Source: Lachnospiraceae bacterium (GTDB lineage: Bacteria > Bacillota > Clostridia > Lachnospirales > Lachnospiraceae). Taken from it: 39,003 nucleotides of DNA. This document shows positions 15,656 through 24,625 of this stretch, piece by piece; positions within the stretch are counted from its first letter, which is position 1, and the number at the start of each line of letters is the position of its first letter. The notes under the pieces were generated by a model. The model saw nothing but the letters and a program-made list of their open reading frames with translations. It did no database searches and was not told the DNA's origin. The stretch spans positions 95,759 through 134,761 of the forward strand of contig JAILCP010000054.1 of the NCBI GenBank assembly GCA_024680055.1, read 5' to 3'. The translations under genes were made by a program, and so were the position numbers.

Positions 15656-17686
15656 ATGGATATTAATTCCAGTGTATCAGAATTAAAGGGCGTTGGAGAA
15701 AAAACAAAAAAACAGTTAGAAACCATAGGAGTATATACCATTCGGGATATACTCCTTCATTTTCCTTATAATTATATTGTGTTTCCGGAACCTGTTGATG
15801 TTTCAGAGTATGAAGAAGATACCACCATGGCGATCAGAGGAGAGCTTAGTACCAGACCCTATAATAAAGGCGGGCGTTTTCAAATGGTAACCGCCACCAT
15901 TACCGATGGTCAAAAGAAGCTTCCTGTTGTCTGGTTTCATATGCCCTATATAAGAAATACCCTTTCCGTAGGCGAAACCTATATTTTTTACGGAAAGGTA
16001 CGCAATAAAAACAATCGAATCGTGCTGGAACAGCCAAAAGTTTTCCATGAGGATGACTATAAGCAAAAAATGGTAACCTTGCAGCCGGTTTATCATCTTG
16101 GAGACGGCATTACCAATAATGCTTTCACCAAACTGATTTCACAGTCTGTTCAATTTGCCACACAAATGAACGATTTTCTTTCACCGGACATCAAGGAACG
16201 AAGGAATTTGGTCGATTTAAACAGAGCTATTTGTGATTCCCACTTTCCACGGACTATGGATCAGCTTTTGGATGCAAGAAAGAGACTTGCCTTTGACGAA
16301 TTCTTTTTATTCTTGTTGCGTCTTGAAGCAACCAAAACCGAAAGTATAAAAACCATTTATCAAATGCATGGAAAAGACAGGGTATTGGACATTTCCAAGC
16401 AATTGGATTTTTCCCTGACTCCATCCCAGGATCAAGCCCTTGGTGATATTTTAAAGGACATGTCAAAGGATGTTCCCATGCAGCGTTTATTGCAGGGCGA
16501 TGTGGGTAGCGGTAAAACCATTTTGGCTTTTCTGGCCATGCTGTATTGCTCTCAAAACGGTTATCAGTCTGCTTTTATGGCGCCAACGGAAGTACTGGCT
16601 ATGCAGCATTACGAAAAATTACGGGCATTTTGCGAAAAACATGCTCCTTTTACCAATGTGTATTTACTCACAGGAAGTGTATCTGCAGCCAATAAAAAAG
16701 CCATAAAGCGAGAGCTTTCTCTGGACCCCACCGCCATTGTGGTGGGAACCCATGCACTGATTGTGGATGACGTGGATTTGCCCAACCTTGCCCTTGTAAT
16801 CACCGATGAGCAGCATCGCTTTGGAGTTCGTCAAAGGGAAACCTTAAATCACAAGGGAGACTTGCCTCACACCTTAATTATGAGTGCAACTCCAATTCCA
16901 AGAACTCTGGCCATTATTCTGTACGGCGATCTGGATGTTTCCGTTATGAAAGAATCGCCAAAGAACCGATTGCCTATTAAAAATTGCGTGGTGAATAAGA
17001 ATTACCGAAAAAAGGCCTATGAATTTATTGAAAAACAGATCAAAGAAGGGCATCAGGCCTATATTATTTGCCCTTTGGTGGAAGAGAGCGAAGCTGTGGA
17101 CGCAGTGGATGTAATTTCTTACACCAAAGCCTTAAAAGAGTATTACAAAGAGCATCCTTGCGATGTGAACATAAAAATCACCTGCCTGCACGGTAAAATG
17201 AAGCCTGCAGAGAAGAATAGAATCATGAGTGATTTTGCAGAAGGTAAGATTCATATTTTGATTTCCACCACAGTCATTGAAGTGGGAGTGGATGTGCCTA
17301 ACGCCACCGTTATGATGGTGGAGAACGCAGAACGTTTTGGCCTGGCTCAGCTCCATCAGCTCCGCGGCCGTGTAGGAAGAGGTGCCTGGCAATCCTATTG
17401 CATTTTTCTTGACGGTAAAAATCGTAAAGAAAAGAATAAACGACTGGAAATTCTAAACAGCAGTAACGACGGATTTTATATTGCGGAAAAGGATTTAGAG
17501 CTTCGAGGTCCCGGAGACATTTTCGGAATAAAACAAAGCGGCGACCTTGATTTTAAAGTCGCCGACATTTATCATGATGCAAGTCTATTAAAAGATGCTT
17601 CCTATGAAGTAAAGCAAATGATTGAAAAAGATCCGAATCTTAATCTTCCGGAGCATGAAATATTAAAACAATCCATCAATCTTTAA
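15656..17686 (+). CDS. recG: RecG, ATP-dependent DNA helicase
   Basis: RecG remodels stalled forks and branch-migrates Holliday junctions. The 676-residue protein has the N-terminal wedge (OB-fold) domain and a superfamily 2 helicase core: motif I GDVGSGKT (about residues 281-288), motif II DEQH (about 384-387), motif III SATPIPRT, and motif VI QLRGRVGRG, ending in the RecG-type C-terminus (LELRGPGDIFGIKQSG). ATG 15656 is supported by AAGGAGA five bases upstream. It lies ten bases after fakA. Its last 11 bases overlap the end of rqcH on the opposite strand, and there is no room for a terminator between them. Confidence 0.96.
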   Translation: MDINSSVSELKGVGEKTKKQLETIGVYTIRDILLHFPYNYIVFPEPVDVSEYEEDTTMAIRGELSTRPYNKGGRFQMVTATITDGQKKLPVVWFHMPYIRNTLSVGETYIFYGKVRNKNNRIVLEQPKVFHEDDYKQKMVTLQPVYHLGDGITNNAFTKLISQSVQFATQMNDFLSPDIKERRNLVDLNRAICDSHFPRTMDQLLDARKRLAFDEFFLFLLRLEATKTESIKTIYQMHGKDRVLDISKQLDFSLTPSQDQALGDILKDMSKDVPMQRLLQGDVGSGKTILAFLAMLYCSQNGYQSAFMAPTEVLAMQHYEKLRAFCEKHAPFTNVYLLTGSVSAANKKAIKRELSLDPTAIVVGTHALIVDDVDLPNLALVITDEQHRFGVRQRETLNHKGDLPHTLIMSATPIPRTLAIILYGDLDVSVMKESPKNRLPIKNCVVNKNYRKKAYEFIEKQIKEGHQAYIICPLVEESEAVDAVDVISYTKALKEYYKEHPCDVNIKITCLHGKMKPAEKNRIMSDFAEGKIHILISTTVIEVGVDVPNATVMMVENAERFGLAQLHQLRGRVGRGAWQSYCIFLDGKNRKEKNKRLEILNSSNDGFYIAEKDLELRGPGDIFGIKQSGDLDFKVADIYHDASLLKDASYEVKQMIEKDPNLNLPEHEILKQSINL

Positions 17687-19421
17687 CAAGAGTAAGTGAA
17701 GAAATATCCGAATCGGTAATCATGGAGTAGTTGGTGTAATAAACCACAAACCCCGGTTTTGAACCGTTTGGTTTCTTCACTTCTTTTCTTAATACATAAT
17801 CAATTTCCACCTTATCGTTGCCTCGTCCTTTGGAATAGAAGGCAGCCAGTTTAGCAGCTTCCTCAAATACAATATCCGGAAGTTCTTCCCCTTTTGTTTT
17901 CACAATCACATGGGAACCCGGCATTTTCTTTGCATGGAACCACCAATCCCCGCCATTTGCAAATTTAAAGGTTAGTTCTTCGTTTTGAAGATTGTTTTTT
18001 CCAACGTAAATATCATATCCGGCAGAAGAGAGGTAATGAAAAGGTTTGCTTTTGATTTTTTCTTTTTTGTTGTTTTTGTAATGACGCTTAATATAGCCTT
18101 CATTCATTAATTCTTCTTTGATTTGAACCAAATCGTCATAAGAAACAGCAATATCAATGGAGGTCATGACCGATTCCAAATGCTGAATTTCTGCATAGGT
18201 TTCCTGAATCAGTTCATCCAAAGCCTCTTTGGTTCGTTTTTGCTTATTGTATTTATCAAAGTAATGCTTTGCATTTTCCATTGGAGTTTTTGTTTCATCC
18301 AGAGGAATGGTGATGGGTGTATTGTCATAGTAGTTGATACACTCCAGCTTTTTCGCCCCGGGTTCCACATTGTAGCCATAAGTATGAAGCAGTTCCCCGT
18401 ATACTTTGAATTTCTCACGCTTTTCCGTGTCCTTTAACTGTTTTAACTGAAGATCGTACTTTTTACGGTTACGTTCCAATATGGTGGAGACGTTACGGCG
18501 AAGATCCGCAGATTTTTGATGCATTCTGGTGTAGGCTTCTTTTGCCGCATAAAAACCTTCCAGTGTGGCGGAAATACCATCCATTGGTTTCTTGTCATAA
18601 TCTTCAAACTGTTCGTAGGAAAAGCACACATAATCCATAGGTTCCTTTTTATTGTAAATAATATAAGGCGTGTTGTTTTCCTCCGTTACCTGCTCCATAA
18701 ACAACTCAAACGTATGATAGAGATGAAGTTGTTCTGTCTGATTTAATGCGCTAAAAGGTCTCTCTCCATCCAGGCGTGCACGATAGCAGATTTCTGAAGC
18801 GGCAATGGGACTGATTCCTGTATAGGACAGGTAAATAGCCTTGGTTAAAGATGCAGGCTTAGCACCTACCGCATTGATAAATTCTTCCATGGTGGTATCC
18901 ACAGGATTTTTCTTGTCGCTGGTCTTTGGAATAAAATATTCCCTTCCCGGTAAAACCTCTCTTACAGAGCTTAAAGACGCAGGTACATGCTTAATGCTGT
19001 CGATGATCATACCATCTTCATCGCAAAAAATAATGTTGCTGTATTTGCCCATAAGTTCAACAATCAGCTTCTTTCTTGCCACATCTCCAAGTTCATTTAA
19101 ATGTTCAAATTCAAACACAATAATTCGTTCAAAATCCGGCTGATAAATATCAATGATTTTTCCGGATGAAATATGTTTTCTTAAAAGCATACAAAAATTA
19201 GGTGCAACCATAGGATTTTGCTTGTTTTCTTCCGTAAAATAAGCAAGCGGAAGAGAAGGCTGAGCCGACAAAAGCAGCTTGTGGTTCTTTCTGTCACTTC
19301 CCTTTATGGTTAAAAGCAGTGCATCCTTTTCCGGTTGCGCAATTTTATTCATTCGTCCATTCAGTAATTTTTCTCGAAATTCTTTTACCAAATGATTAAT
19401 TGTAATTCCATCAAATGCCAT
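17676..19421 (-). CDS. rqcH: RqcH (Rqc2/NFACT family), ribosome quality control factor
   Basis: RqcH binds 50S subunits carrying stalled nascent chains and recruits tRNA-Ala to add C-terminal alanine tails that mark them for degradation. It was formerly annotated as fibronectin-binding protein FbpA. The 581-residue protein has the NFACT-N domain (MAFDGITINHLV, then ELGDVARKKLIVELMGKYSN), a helix-hairpin-helix region, a long coiled coil (about residues 290-440) and the NFACT-R domain (GDWWFHAKKMPGSHVIV). A GAGGA site precedes ATG 19421. It is alone on the minus strand with its own promoter and ends tail-to-tail inside recG. Confidence 0.93.
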   Translation of the reverse strand: MAFDGITINHLVKEFREKLLNGRMNKIAQPEKDALLLTIKGSDRKNHKLLLSAQPSLPLAYFTEENKQNPMVAPNFCMLLRKHISSGKIIDIYQPDFERIIVFEFEHLNELGDVARKKLIVELMGKYSNIIFCDEDGMIIDSIKHVPASLSSVREVLPGREYFIPKTSDKKNPVDTTMEEFINAVGAKPASLTKAIYLSYTGISPIAASEICYRARLDGERPFSALNQTEQLHLYHTFELFMEQVTEENNTPYIIYNKKEPMDYVCFSYEQFEDYDKKPMDGISATLEGFYAAKEAYTRMHQKSADLRRNVSTILERNRKKYDLQLKQLKDTEKREKFKVYGELLHTYGYNVEPGAKKLECINYYDNTPITIPLDETKTPMENAKHYFDKYNKQKRTKEALDELIQETYAEIQHLESVMTSIDIAVSYDDLVQIKEELMNEGYIKRHYKNNKKEKIKSKPFHYLSSAGYDIYVGKNNLQNEELTFKFANGGDWWFHAKKMPGSHVIVKTKGEELPDIVFEEAAKLAAFYSKGRGNDKVEIDYVLRKEVKKPNGSKPGFVVYYTNYSMITDSDISSLTLVKD

Positions 19422-19448
19422 AATTTTTCCTCGTTTCTAATTACCAAC

Positions 19449-19477
19449 AGTATAGCATGCAACGGTTAATTTTTAAA
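19449..19477 (-). promoter_or_regulatory. Probable promoter of rqcH
   Basis: On the minus strand, TATACT (19454-19449) is preceded by TGC, an extended -10. The -35 (TTTAAA, 19477-19472) at 17 bases is weak. It is divergent from the yicC promoter, with 19 bases between the two -35 boxes. Confidence 0.6.
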
Positions 19478-19496
19478 GATAGAACCTCCTGTTTTG

Positions 19497-19525
19497 TTGA
19501 CTTATGTTTCACCATTGTTTATAAT
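19497..19525 (+). promoter_or_regulatory. Strong sigma-A promoter for yicC-remA-gmk-rpoZ
   Basis: TTGACT (19497-19502, five of six), a 17-base spacer and a perfect TATAAT (19520-19525) make this the closest match to consensus in the window. The predicted start is near 19532, giving a leader of about 67 bases. Confidence 0.88.
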
Positions 19526-19533
19526 AAAATTAT

Positions 19534-19569
19534 CTATGCATACAGTGTTGTTAGAAAAGGGATGCATAG
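19534..19569 (+). repeat. Perfect 8-base inverted repeat in the yicC leader
   Basis: CTATGCAT (19534-19541) and ATGCATAG (19562-19569) form an 8-base-pair stem around a 20-base loop, starting within a few bases of the predicted transcript 5' end. There is no T run after it, so it is not a simple terminator. It may be a stabilising 5' hairpin or a protein-binding site. Confidence 0.6.
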
Positions 19570-19598
19570 TAACTTTTAACTTAGATTAGGAGAAAACC

Positions 19599-20477
19599 AT
19601 GATTAAAAGCATGACCGGTTTCGGTAGATGCGAAACCAGTAACGAAAGTTACAAGATTACCGTTGAGATTAAGGCTGTGAACCATCGCTACTTAGACGTA
19701 AACACAAAGATGCCAAAGAAACTCAACATGTTCGAGAATCAAATCCGTAATCTTTTGAAATCTTATATTCAAAGAGGTAAGGTGGATTTGTTTATTACCT
19801 TCGAGGATTTTACAGAAGGTGTTCAAAATGTAAAATATAATCCGGAGGTAGCTAAGGAATACTTACAATATCTTTCCCAAATGGCCACTGATTTTGACCT
19901 GGAGAATGATATTCGGGTTTCCAACTTATCCAGATTTCCGGATGTGTTAACCACAGAAGAAGTTGCTCTTGATGAAGAAGCATTGTGGGCTTTACTTGAT
20001 GAAACCATCAAAGGGGCATGCACTTCCTTTGTAAAGAGCAGAGAAGAGGAAGGACTTCGTTTAAAGAACGATCTTTTAACCAAACTGGATCAAATGCAGG
20101 AGTTTGTGGACTTTATAGAGAAGCGTTCTCCTGACATTATTTCGGAATATCGTCAGAAACTGAAAGAAAAGATTGCAGACTTACTTGGAGACACCAAGAT
20201 TGACGAAACAAGAATTGCCCAGGAAGTAACTATTTTTGCCGACAAGGTTTGTGTTGACGAAGAAATCGTTCGTTTGAACAGCCACATTAAGGCCACCAGA
20301 GAGGCTTTACTTTCCGGTGAATCCGTAGGACGTAAACTTGATTTTATTGCCCAGGAAATGAACCGGGAAGCCAACACCACTTTGTCAAAAACAACGGATC
20401 TTGAAATTTCCAATGTGGGAATTGAATTAAAGACCTTAATTGAAAAGATTCGTGAACAGATTCAAAACATCGAATAA
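19599..20477 (+). CDS. YicC/YloC family endoribonuclease
   Basis: YicC family proteins are endoribonucleases linked to small-RNA turnover in E. coli. The 292-residue protein begins with the hallmark MIKSMTGFGR and IKAVNHRYLDVNTKMP, and ends with the DUF1732 domain (EEIVRLNSHI, GRKLDFIAQEMNREANTTLSK). Length is standard. The start is ATG with AGGAGA upstream. It leads the classic Firmicute set yicC-remA-gmk-rpoZ (B. subtilis yloC-remA-gmk-rpoZ), with remA two bases downstream. Confidence 0.93.
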   Translation: MIKSMTGFGRCETSNESYKITVEIKAVNHRYLDVNTKMPKKLNMFENQIRNLLKSYIQRGKVDLFITFEDFTEGVQNVKYNPEVAKEYLQYLSQMATDFDLENDIRVSNLSRFPDVLTTEEVALDEEALWALLDETIKGACTSFVKSREEEGLRLKNDLLTKLDQMQEFVDFIEKRSPDIISEYRQKLKEKIADLLGDTKIDETRIAQEVTIFADKVCVDEEIVRLNSHIKATREALLSGESVGRKLDFIAQEMNREANTTLSKTTDLEISNVGIELKTLIEKIREQIQNIE

Positions 20478-20479
20478 TT

Positions 20480-20719
20480 ATGAGTAAATTAATTAACATC
20501 GGATTTGGCAACATGGTGAATTCCGAAAAGATTCTGGCAATCATTAATCCGGATTCCGCTCCTGCCAAAAGAATTGTTCAAAAGAGCAAGGAGAAAGAAA
20601 CCATTATTGACGCCACTCAGGGAAGACGTACCAAATCCATTATTATTACCGATACAAACAGCATTATTTTATCTGCATTGTTATCAGATACTATCGCAGG
20701 AAGAATAGAGGAATCGTAA
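20480..20719 (+). CDS. remA: RemA-type DNA-binding regulator (DUF370)
   Basis: RemA in B. subtilis is a ring-forming DNA-binding activator of biofilm matrix and osmoprotection genes; in clostridia its targets are largely unknown. The 79-residue protein has the DUF370 signature: INIGFGNMVNSEKILAII, DATQGRRTKSIIITD, and VILSALLSDTIAGR-like end. ATG 20480 lies two bases past the yicC stop, so translation is probably coupled. gmk follows after one base. Family and position are secure; the regulatory role here is inferred. Confidence 0.92.
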   Translation: MSKLINIGFGNMVNSEKILAIINPDSAPAKRIVQKSKEKETIIDATQGRRTKSIIITDTNSIILSALLSDTIAGRIEES

Positions 20720-20720
20720 A

Positions 20721-21353
20721 TTGAATAAGAGAAAAGGTATTTTAGTTGTTTTTTCCGGCTTTGCAGGTTCCGGAAAAGGCACTATTATGAAAGAATTAAT
20801 GAACCGCTATCCGGAAAACTATGCTTTATCCATTTCCGCCACCACCAGAAACCCAAGACCCGGTGAGGAAGATGGAAGAGAGTATTTTTTCAAAACGGTG
20901 GAAGAGTTTCAGGAATTGATTAACAAAGGGGAAATGTTGGAATATGCCCAGTACGTAAATAACTATTACGGAACACCAAAGGCCTATGTGGAATCTAAAT
21001 TGCAAGAAGGCTATGATGTGATACTGGAAATTGAAACCCAGGGCGCCCTGAAAGTGAAAGAAATGCTTCCGGATACGTTACTGATGTTTGTAACACCGCC
21101 GGATGCAGAAACATTATTCCGGCGTTTAACCGGACGTGGAACAGAAGATGAAGAAACCATCGCGAAGCGAATGGCTCAGGCAGCTCATGAATCCACTTTG
21201 ATTCCACAATATGACTACCTTGTGGTCAACGATGAGTTGGAAGCATGTGTGAATCAGGTTCATTCCATTATTGAAAATGAACATTGTAAAACAAAACATA
21301 ACAAAGATAATATAGATCAATTGAAAGATCAGCTTGCTTTTTACAGCAAGTAA
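20721..21353 (+). CDS. gmk: Guanylate kinase
   Basis: Guanylate kinase converts GMP to GDP with ATP. The 210-residue protein has a P-loop (GFAGSGKG, about residues 13-20), the GMP-binding segment ISATTRNPRPGEEDGREYFF split over residues 39-58, and the lid and adenine-binding region near RLTGRGTEDEE. The start is a TTG at 20721, with AGAGGA eight bases upstream and one base after the remA stop. The Ala-Gly in the usual GPSGAGKG loop (here GFAGSGKG) is a mild variation. rpoZ follows after 14 bases. Confidence 0.95.
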   Translation: MNKRKGILVVFSGFAGSGKGTIMKELMNRYPENYALSISATTRNPRPGEEDGREYFFKTVEEFQELINKGEMLEYAQYVNNYYGTPKAYVESKLQEGYDVILEIETQGALKVKEMLPDTLLMFVTPPDAETLFRRLTGRGTEDEETIAKRMAQAAHESTLIPQYDYLVVNDELEACVNQVHSIIENEHCKTKHNKDNIDQLKDQLAFYSK

Positions 21354-21367
21354 GAAAGGAGCAAATT

Positions 21368-21613
21368 ATGTTACATCCATCCTACACAGATTTAATGAAA
21401 GTTGTTAACAGCGACGTGGAAATCGGTGAAGAACCGGTTATCAACAGCCGTTACTCCATTGTAATTGCAACTTCCAAAAGAGCTCGTCAGTTAATTGACG
21501 GTGCTCCTGCAAAAAGCGAACCGAAATGCAACAAACCATTTTCAATTGCTGTAGATGAACTTTGGAAAGGCCAAATTCATATCGTAGCAGAAGATGAAGA
21601 CAGCAACGAATAA
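21368..21613 (+). CDS. rpoZ: RNA polymerase omega subunit
   Basis: Omega helps fold and hold the beta' subunit in RNA polymerase. The 81-residue protein shows MLHPSYTDLMKVVN, NSRYSIVIATSKRARQL and the KPFSIAVDEL segment typical of omega. An AAAGGAG site precedes the ATG. It is last in the yicC-remA-gmk-rpoZ operon and a terminator follows nine bases after the stop. Confidence 0.94.
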   Translation: MLHPSYTDLMKVVNSDVEIGEEPVINSRYSIVIATSKRARQLIDGAPAKSEPKCNKPFSIAVDELWKGQIHIVAEDEDSNE

Positions 21614-21621
21614 GAAATACT

Positions 21622-21650
21622 AAAGTGCCTTTCCAAAGGCACTTTCTTTT
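21622..21650 (+). terminator. Rho-independent terminator after rpoZ
   Basis: Complementary 11-base arms (21622-21632 and 21635-21645) form a stem, with the innermost pairs opening as a loop, followed by T-rich sequence to 21650. No clear promoter follows, so rimO may depend on read-through. Confidence 0.82.
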
Positions 21651-21686
21651 CTTTCATGGAAATAAAAAAGAAATGGGAACAACAAA

Positions 21687-23000
21687 ATGAATATACTTTT
21701 TATCTCGTTGGGCTGCGACAAGAATCTGGTGGATTCTGAATTTATGATTGGCAGTCTGACAAAGGCAGGCCATCAATTGGTGGACAGTGAAGAAGAAGCA
21801 GATGTAATTGTGGTGAATTCCTGCTGTTTTATCAATGATGCAAAAGAAGAAAGCATTCAAACCATTCTTGATATGGCCGGATACAAAGAAAAAGGCCGTT
21901 TAAAACGGCTAATTGTAACAGGATGCTTATCCGAACGATACAAAGACGAGATACTGAAAGAAATTCCGGAAGTGGATGCCATTCTTGGTACCAACTCTTA
22001 TAATCATATTTTAGATGCGGTAGAAGGAAAATGTGAAAAGCAATTTGAAACTTTAAACACCCTTCCTGACATCAAAAATGATAGGGTTTTATCAACGCCG
22101 GGACATTATGCGCATTTAAAAATTGCAGAAGGCTGTAACAAGAATTGTGCATACTGCGTTATTCCTTCCATTCGCGGTCCTTATCGCTCCGTGCCTATGG
22201 AAACCTTGATTGCTCAGGCAAAACAGCTGGTAAGTCAGGGCGTGAAGGAATTGATTTTAGTAGCTCAGGAAACCACCCTTTACGGTGTGGACCTATACAA
22301 GAAGAAATCTCTTCATTTATTGCTGGATGAATTAAATAAGATTCCGGGTCTTTACTGGATTCGCATTATGTACTGTTATCCGGAAGAGATATACGATGAA
22401 CTGATTGAATCCATAAAAAGGAACAAGAAAGTATGCCATTATCTTGACATGCCGATTCAGCACGCCAATGATGAAATATTAAAACGTATGAATCGAAGAA
22501 CCAACCATAAGGAACTGGTTGACCACATTGAAAAAATACGAAGAGAAATACCGGATATTACCCTTCGTACTACGTTGATTGCAGGATTCCCTGGAGAAAC
22601 CAAAGAGCAGCATGAAGAAATGATGCAATTTGTCAACAATATGGAATTCGATCGCCTTGGAGCTTTTACCTATTCTCCGGAGGAGGGCACTGTGGCATGT
22701 GAAATGCCTGATCAGGTGGATGAAGAGGTAAAAGAAGACTGGGCCAATGAAATTATGGAGCTTTCCGAGGAAGTGATTGCTGATAAAAACCAAGACCTCA
22801 TCGGCAAAGAATTTATGGCCATAATTGAAGGAAAGGTGGCCGATGAGAATTCTTATGTAGGAAGAACTTATCGTGATGCCCCTGACATTGATGGGTATGT
22901 ATTTATTCAAACCGATACCCAACTGATCACCGGAGATTTTGTTAAAGTAAAAATCACCGGTGCTTACGAATATGATTTAATAGGAGAATTAGTAGAATGA
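21687..23000 (+). CDS. rimO: RimO, ribosomal protein S12 methylthiotransferase
   Basis: RimO adds a methylthio group to a conserved Asp of ribosomal protein S12. The 437-residue protein has the N-terminal cluster cysteines C10 (SLGCDKN), C46 (NSCCF) and C80 (TGCLSERY), the radical SAM motif C150-x3-C154-x2-C157 (CNKNCAYC), and a C-terminal TRAM domain. SLGCDKNLVDSE and the TGCLSERY form mark RimO rather than MiaB or MtaB. The ribosome binding site is weak (GGGAAC). The stop overlaps the ATG of pgsA by four bases. Confidence 0.96.
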   Translation: MNILFISLGCDKNLVDSEFMIGSLTKAGHQLVDSEEEADVIVVNSCCFINDAKEESIQTILDMAGYKEKGRLKRLIVTGCLSERYKDEILKEIPEVDAILGTNSYNHILDAVEGKCEKQFETLNTLPDIKNDRVLSTPGHYAHLKIAEGCNKNCAYCVIPSIRGPYRSVPMETLIAQAKQLVSQGVKELILVAQETTLYGVDLYKKKSLHLLLDELNKIPGLYWIRIMYCYPEEIYDELIESIKRNKKVCHYLDMPIQHANDEILKRMNRRTNHKELVDHIEKIRREIPDITLRTTLIAGFPGETKEQHEEMMQFVNNMEFDRLGAFTYSPEEGTVACEMPDQVDEEVKEDWANEIMELSEEVIADKNQDLIGKEFMAIIEGKVADENSYVGRTYRDAPDIDGYVFIQTDTQLITGDFVKVKITGAYEYDLIGELVE

Positions 23001-23536
23001 ATTTACCAAACAAATTAACTGTATTTCGTGTGATTTTAATACCGTTTTTTGTAATTGCACTTCTTCCTCAGTTTTCCACAACCGGAAGATATGTGGCCGT
23101 GGCAATTTTTATTGTTGCCAGCTTAACGGATATGTTAGACGGAAAAATCGCCAGAAAATATAATCTGGTTACCAACTTCGGAAAATTAATGGATCCTCTG
23201 GCAGATAAGCTATTGGTATGTACTGCAATTATTTGTCTTATGGAACTGGATTTACTTCCTTATTACGTTGTAATTGTGATTATTGCCAGAGAATTTATAA
23301 TTTCTGCGTTCCGATTAATTGCAGCCAACAATGATGTGGTTATTGCAGCCAGTTATTGGGGCAAATTCAAAACCACTTTCCAGATGATTATGATTATTGC
23401 CTTACTGCTTCATTTTGACAACTACGCTTGGCACATTCTTGAGACTGTATTAATTGTGGTTGCAACCCTTTTAACCATTATTTCTTTATTGGATTACTTG
23501 GTTAAAAATAAAGACGTGCTCAAAGACCAAAATTAA
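22997..23536 (+). CDS. pgsA: CDP-diacylglycerol-glycerol-3-phosphate 3-phosphatidyltransferase
   Basis: PgsA makes phosphatidylglycerol phosphate, the precursor of phosphatidylglycerol and cardiolipin, in the membrane. The 179-residue protein has several membrane helices and the CDP-alcohol phosphotransferase motif with D45, D48, G49, A52-R53, G62, D66 and D70. The MNLPNKLTVFRV start is typical of PgsA. It overlaps rimO by four bases, a linkage common in Firmicutes, and rsmD follows after 12 bases. Confidence 0.94.
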   Translation: MNLPNKLTVFRVILIPFFVIALLPQFSTTGRYVAVAIFIVASLTDMLDGKIARKYNLVTNFGKLMDPLADKLLVCTAIICLMELDLLPYYVVIVIIAREFIISAFRLIAANNDVVIAASYWGKFKTTFQMIMIIALLLHFDNYAWHILETVLIVVATLLTIISLLDYLVKNKDVLKDQN

Positions 23537-23548
23537 TCGGGAGGCAAT

Positions 23549-24109
23549 ATGAGAATTATAGCCGGTACTATGCGAAGCTTACCTTTAAAAGCCCCAAAGG
23601 GGATGAACACCAGACCCACTCAGGATCGCATCAAAGAAACACTTTTTAACATCATCAATCCCTATTTGTACGATGCCAGATTTCTTGATCTTTTTTCAGG
23701 AAGCGGTGGCATAGGGCTGGAAGCTGTTAGCAGAGGAGCCAAAGAGAGCGTTTTTGTCGAGCAGGATGCTGCTGCGCAAAAGTGTATTGAAGAAAATATT
23801 ACTTTTACCAAATGCAAAGATAAAACCAAATTGCTAAAGCAAAATGTGCTTTCTGCCATAAATGTTTTAGACGGAGGGGAACCTTTTGACATTATTTTTA
23901 TGGATCCACCCTATCATAAGGATCTTGAAAAAAAGGTTTTAAAAGCGTTAAAAGATACCACTCTGGTTACCCCGGACACGTTGATCATTGTAGAGGCAAG
24001 TCTTGAAACTTCCTTTGATGATCTTGTGGAAATGGGATATGAAATGACCAGATACAAAAAATACAAAACAAATGCACATGCATTTATAAAGCAAATGGGA
24101 AAGGACTAA
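23549..24109 (+). CDS. rsmD: RsmD, 16S rRNA (guanine966-N2)-methyltransferase
   Basis: RsmD methylates G966 of 16S rRNA using SAM. The 186-residue protein starts [10 protein letters not shown], has the SAM-binding [10 protein letters not shown] (47-56) and the catalytic DPPY (119-122). GGGAGG precedes the ATG. It sits one base before coaD; the rsmD-coaD pair is conserved across many bacteria. Nothing unusual is seen. Confidence 0.95.
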   Translation: MRIIAGTMRSLPLKAPKGMNTRPTQDRIKETLFNIINPYLYDARFLDLFSGSGGIGLEAVSRGAKESVFVEQDAAAQKCIEENITFTKCKDKTKLLKQNVLSAINVLDGGEPFDIIFMDPPYHKDLEKKVLKALKDTTLVTPDTLIIVEASLETSFDDLVEMGYEMTRYKKYKTNAHAFIKQMGKD

Positions 24110-24110
24110 A

Positions 24111-24608
24111 ATGAAACGAGCAATCTATCCCGGAAGTTTCGACCCTGTAACAAACGGACACTTAAATGTAATTCAAAGAGCCTCCAAACTCTTTGACGAA
24201 TTATACATCGGAGTACTTATCAACAGTGCGAAAAATCCGTTGTTTTCTATCGACGAACGTGTTAGTATGTTAAAGGAAGAAACAAAAGATTTACCGAATG
24301 TAAAAATTATTTCTTTCAAGGGATTATTGGTGGATTATTGTAAAGAAAATGATATTTGCACCATTGTCCGAGGACTTAGAGCAGTAACGGATTTTGAATA
24401 CGAATTACAAATCGCACAAACAAATCACGTCATGGCTCCTGAGGTTGAAACCATATTTTTAACAACCAGTCTGGAGTATGCATATCTTAGTTCTTCTATT
24501 GTGAAAGAAATTGCCTCCTATCAGGGAGACATCAGTAAAACTGTACCGCCTTATGTGGCGAAGTGCATTACTGAAAAATATGCAAGCAAACAACGTGATT
24601 ACAAATAA
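24111..24608 (+). CDS. coaD: Phosphopantetheine adenylyltransferase
   Basis: CoaD transfers AMP from ATP to 4'-phosphopantetheine, the penultimate step of coenzyme A synthesis. The 165-residue protein has the nucleotidyltransferase motif [12 protein letters not shown] (TNGH at 14-17) and the ISSS-like signature near the end ([12 protein letters not shown]). [16 protein letters not shown] is the adenylyl-binding region. It begins one base after rsmD, and 17 bases separate it from the coiled-coil gene. Confidence 0.96.
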   Translation: MKRAIYPGSFDPVTNGHLNVIQRASKLFDELYIGVLINSAKNPLFSIDERVSMLKEETKDLPNVKIISFKGLLVDYCKENDICTIVRGLRAVTDFEYELQIAQTNHVMAPEVETIFLTTSLEYAYLSSSIVKEIASYQGDISKTVPPYVAKCITEKYASKQRDYK

Positions 24609-24625
24609 AAGGGAGGTCCATCATT

